DNA of 6,785 bases, from positions 2,650 through 9,434 of the forward strand of contig DCTH01000043.1 in the NCBI GenBank assembly GCA_002329495.1, written 5' to 3'. The notes beneath the pieces were generated by a model. That model did no database searches. It was not told the origin of the DNA and saw nothing but the letters and a program-made list of their open reading frames with translations. Positions 5,425 through 6,785 of the stretch are shown one piece after another; within the stretch, counting starts at the first letter, position 1; each line of letters opens with the position of its first letter. The position numbers and the translations under genes were made by a program. This DNA comes from Syntrophothermus sp. UBA1445 (GTDB lineage: Bacteria > Bacillota > Syntrophomonadia > Syntrophomonadales > DTU052).

Positions 5425-5564
5425 AAGGGCACCCCGAGGAATGGGATGCCCGGAGCCCCATTCACATTCAGGCGGGGTGTCCTTCATGCCCCGTCCAGGG
5501 GCTCGCGCCCCATTCAAAGGCGAAAGCCCTTTGCGAAGTTAATTTTTGCGGCATACTTTTCGCA
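5425..5564. repeat. GC-rich non-coding block of nested palindromes
   Basis: No coding frame is supported in the 5368-5609 gap. This block holds a 12-bp inverted repeat with one G-U position (5425-5436 with 5473-5484). Nested in it is GAATGGG (5439-5445) with CCCATTC (5457-5463). GGGGC (5498-5502) can pair with GCCCC at either 5488-5492 or 5507-5511. A GAAA-loop hairpin, AAAGG with CCTTT, lies at 5516-5532, and TGCGAA (5532-5537) pairs with TTCGCA (5559-5564). GCCCCATTCA occurs twice (5455-5464, 5507-5516). It may be a dispersed intergenic repeat or a structured RNA; no known family is recognised. Confidence 0.5.
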
Positions 5565-5609
5565 GGGGAACCAGCAGTAGGCCAGAGATTCTAACCCATT
5601 TTTGATGTA

Positions 5610-6461
5610 TTAGTAAAACTCGGGCCGGTTGTACTCGACCTCCTTTAACTCTCCCTTGAACCACTTAAATTCACCGGCGGACAGATCCCAGAAAACCTCC
5701 ACCTTAGCCGGCAGGACCACACCGTTAAACTCCCGGTAATCCTGCATCAGAACCCGCCAGGTTTCCATCGAGTACTGGCCGTTCTTCTCCATGTACCGCG
5801 GTGCGGTAAACTCCACCGGGTTCCCCTCATCATCAAAGACGAAGGTACCTGAGGCCGTGATTCCCTTAAAGGAAATCGTCGCTTTAGCCGAATTGTCGGT
5901 AACTGCCTCCCAGGTAATGAAGTCACTCAGAGCCCCTGCCGGGAAATAGGCGGTCTCCGCCAGGTATCTTACCAGTGACCCCTGGTCAATCTCCTTGCCC
6001 TTGCCATCAGCCACGGTTATCAGGGACAGCAGCTTGATCAGCATATGCCCGTGCCCGTTGGATAACTGGTCCCGCCCGGACAGGTGGACCAGAGGGGCGG
6101 CCTGGACATTGGCATGCCAGATGAATCCCGGTTCATTCACGGTATAGTAATAGTCAGCCGTAAAAGGCATCCAGCCCTGCTCGGGCGTAGTCCGCATCTC
6201 ACCGCTCTGCCGCAGCCTGACGGTAGCCGGTCGCTCTTTTCCCACCACCCCGGAAACTGACAGCCACTTTGCCACCACCGGCGGCAGACCTTCCAGGTCG
6301 GCGGCAGTTACCACATCCCGGGATTTCATCTGGTCCCGAAAGAGCGCCTCCACCTCAGCCTTCACCTTCTGGTTGAAGCTGTTATGGGCGATGGTGGTTA
6401 CCACTACGAACAGAACTACCAGTACCGCGAGCAGACCGATTCCATACCATACAAATTTCAC
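5610..6461 (-). CDS. Membrane-anchored DUF6544-like protein
   Basis: A 283-residue protein with one N-terminal membrane helix (residues ~4-26, WYGIGLLAVLVVLFVVVTTI) and a large, presumably extracytoplasmic domain. The domain contains GHGHMLIKLLSL (~136-147) and IDQGSLVRYLAE (~158-169), segments I associate with the uncharacterised DUF6544/DUF6920-type family; the exact family name is from memory. The C-terminal half is beta-rich (SFKGITASGTFVFDDEGN and following). The start was moved to GTG 6461 because AAGGAGG (complement of 6470-6476) lies exactly 8 bases upstream and the membrane helix then falls at the N-terminus as in a signal anchor. The ATG at 6569 would add 36 polar residues and has only a weak ribosome site. 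It follows the PLP-enzyme gene by 117 bases with no terminator between, so it may be co-transcribed. The function is unknown. Confidence 0.8.
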   Translation of the reverse strand: MKFVWYGIGLLAVLVVLFVVVTTIAHNSFNQKVKAEVEALFRDQMKSRDVVTAADLEGLPPVVAKWLSVSGVVGKERPATVRLRQSGEMRTTPEQGWMPFTADYYYTVNEPGFIWHANVQAAPLVHLSGRDQLSNGHGHMLIKLLSLITVADGKGKEIDQGSLVRYLAETAYFPAGALSDFITWEAVTDNSAKATISFKGITASGTFVFDDEGNPVEFTAPRYMEKNGQYSMETWRVLMQDYREFNGVVLPAKVEVFWDLSAGEFKWFKGELKEVEYNRPEFY

Positions 6462-6469
6462 GACCCATG

Positions 6470-6476
6470 CCTCCTT
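6470..6476 (-). promoter_or_regulatory. Ribosome binding site fixing the GTG start of the DUF6544-like gene
   Basis: AAGGAGG on the minus strand with 8-base spacing to GTG 6461. It would be an improbable coincidence if this stretch were coding from ATG 6569. Confidence 0.75.
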
Positions 6477-6578
6477 CAGGTTGATTACTGACTCTTGCTC
6501 CCAATCATCAGCCACCAGTGTTACCGGGCAGTGCCCATCCCTCCGGTATTGGCTTTTAACTTGTTCCATCTTCCATTT

Positions 6579-6785
6579 TCATATATTCTGTATAGCCCTT
6601 AACCCCTGGCTGAGGTCGGCCTTCAAGTCCCCGGGATCCTCCAGCCCCACCGAGATGCGCACCAGTTCTGGGGTTACACCCGTCTCCTGAAGATGTTCCT
6701 CCGGGAGGTTGCCATGTGACATGGTGCTGGGGATGGATACCAGGCTCTCAACCCCGCCCAGACTGGAGGCAAAAGTAAACAGCCG
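6579..6785 (-). CDS. Cystathionine gamma-synthase/lyase-type PLP enzyme, C-terminus (5' end outside window)
   Basis: The last 68 residues of a Cys/Met-metabolism PLP-dependent enzyme (trans-sulfuration family: cystathionine gamma-synthase, gamma-/beta-lyase or methionine gamma-lyase). Diagnostic segments are FTFASSLGGVESLVSIPSTMSH, with the conserved SLGG-x-E-S loop, and TPELVRISVGLEDPGDLKADL. In the latter the Arg of VRISVGLED corresponds to the residue that binds the substrate carboxylate in this family. The PLP lysine and cofactor site are outside the window, so the exact reaction cannot be assigned. It stops at TGA (6581-6579), and no terminator separates it from the DUF6544-like gene on the same strand. 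Confidence 0.93.
   Translation of the reverse strand, partial: RLFTFASSLGGVESLVSIPSTMSHGNLPEEHLQETGVTPELVRISVGLEDPGDLKADLSQGLRAIQNI

Overview
The window looks like chromosomal DNA of an anaerobic Firmicute, most likely a Clostridia member of the Peptococcaceae or Syntrophomonadaceae kind. That placement is an inference. It rests on moderate G+C, strong AAGGAGG ribosome sites, frequent TTG/GTG starts, and a butanol-dehydrogenase-like iron alcohol dehydrogenase beside an acyl-CoA-type crotonase gene. Nothing looks phage-like or IS-like.

Layout. (1) Plus strand, 1-2387: the C-terminal part of an iron-dependent alcohol dehydrogenase, a 412-residue SEC-C zinc-motif protein with a SAP/Rho-N-like segment, and a small two-helix membrane protein with a four-cysteine tail and no ordinary start codon. 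A hairpin at 2391-2428 can terminate transcription from both sides. (2) Minus strand, 4432-2536: a promoter, a roughly 115-nt structured leader, an intrinsic terminator, two very small single-helix membrane proteins (37 and 46 residues), an intercistronic inverted repeat, and an ArsB/NhaD-type ion antiporter. (3) Plus strand, 4461-5423: a divergent extended -10 promoter, a crotonase-superfamily gene starting at TTG, and a hairpin terminator. (4) 5425-5564: a GC-rich non-coding stretch dense in nested palindromes. (5) Minus strand, 6785-5610: the C-terminus of a Cys/Met-metabolism PLP enzyme (cystathionine gamma-synthase/lyase type), then a membrane-anchored DUF6544-like protein whose best start is an internal GTG.

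The most interesting part is the minus-strand unit at 4432-2536. The leader folds by eye into a three-way junction. One arm is capped by a GAAA tetraloop, and another carries an exact 11-nt tetraloop receptor (CCUAAG/UAUGG) below a UACG loop. The closing helix ends four bases before an intrinsic terminator. This is typical transcription-attenuation riboswitch layout, resembling c-di-GMP-I RNA in topology without its intact core. It would control two undescribed micro-proteins and an antiporter, so an ion or second-messenger signal is plausible but unproven.
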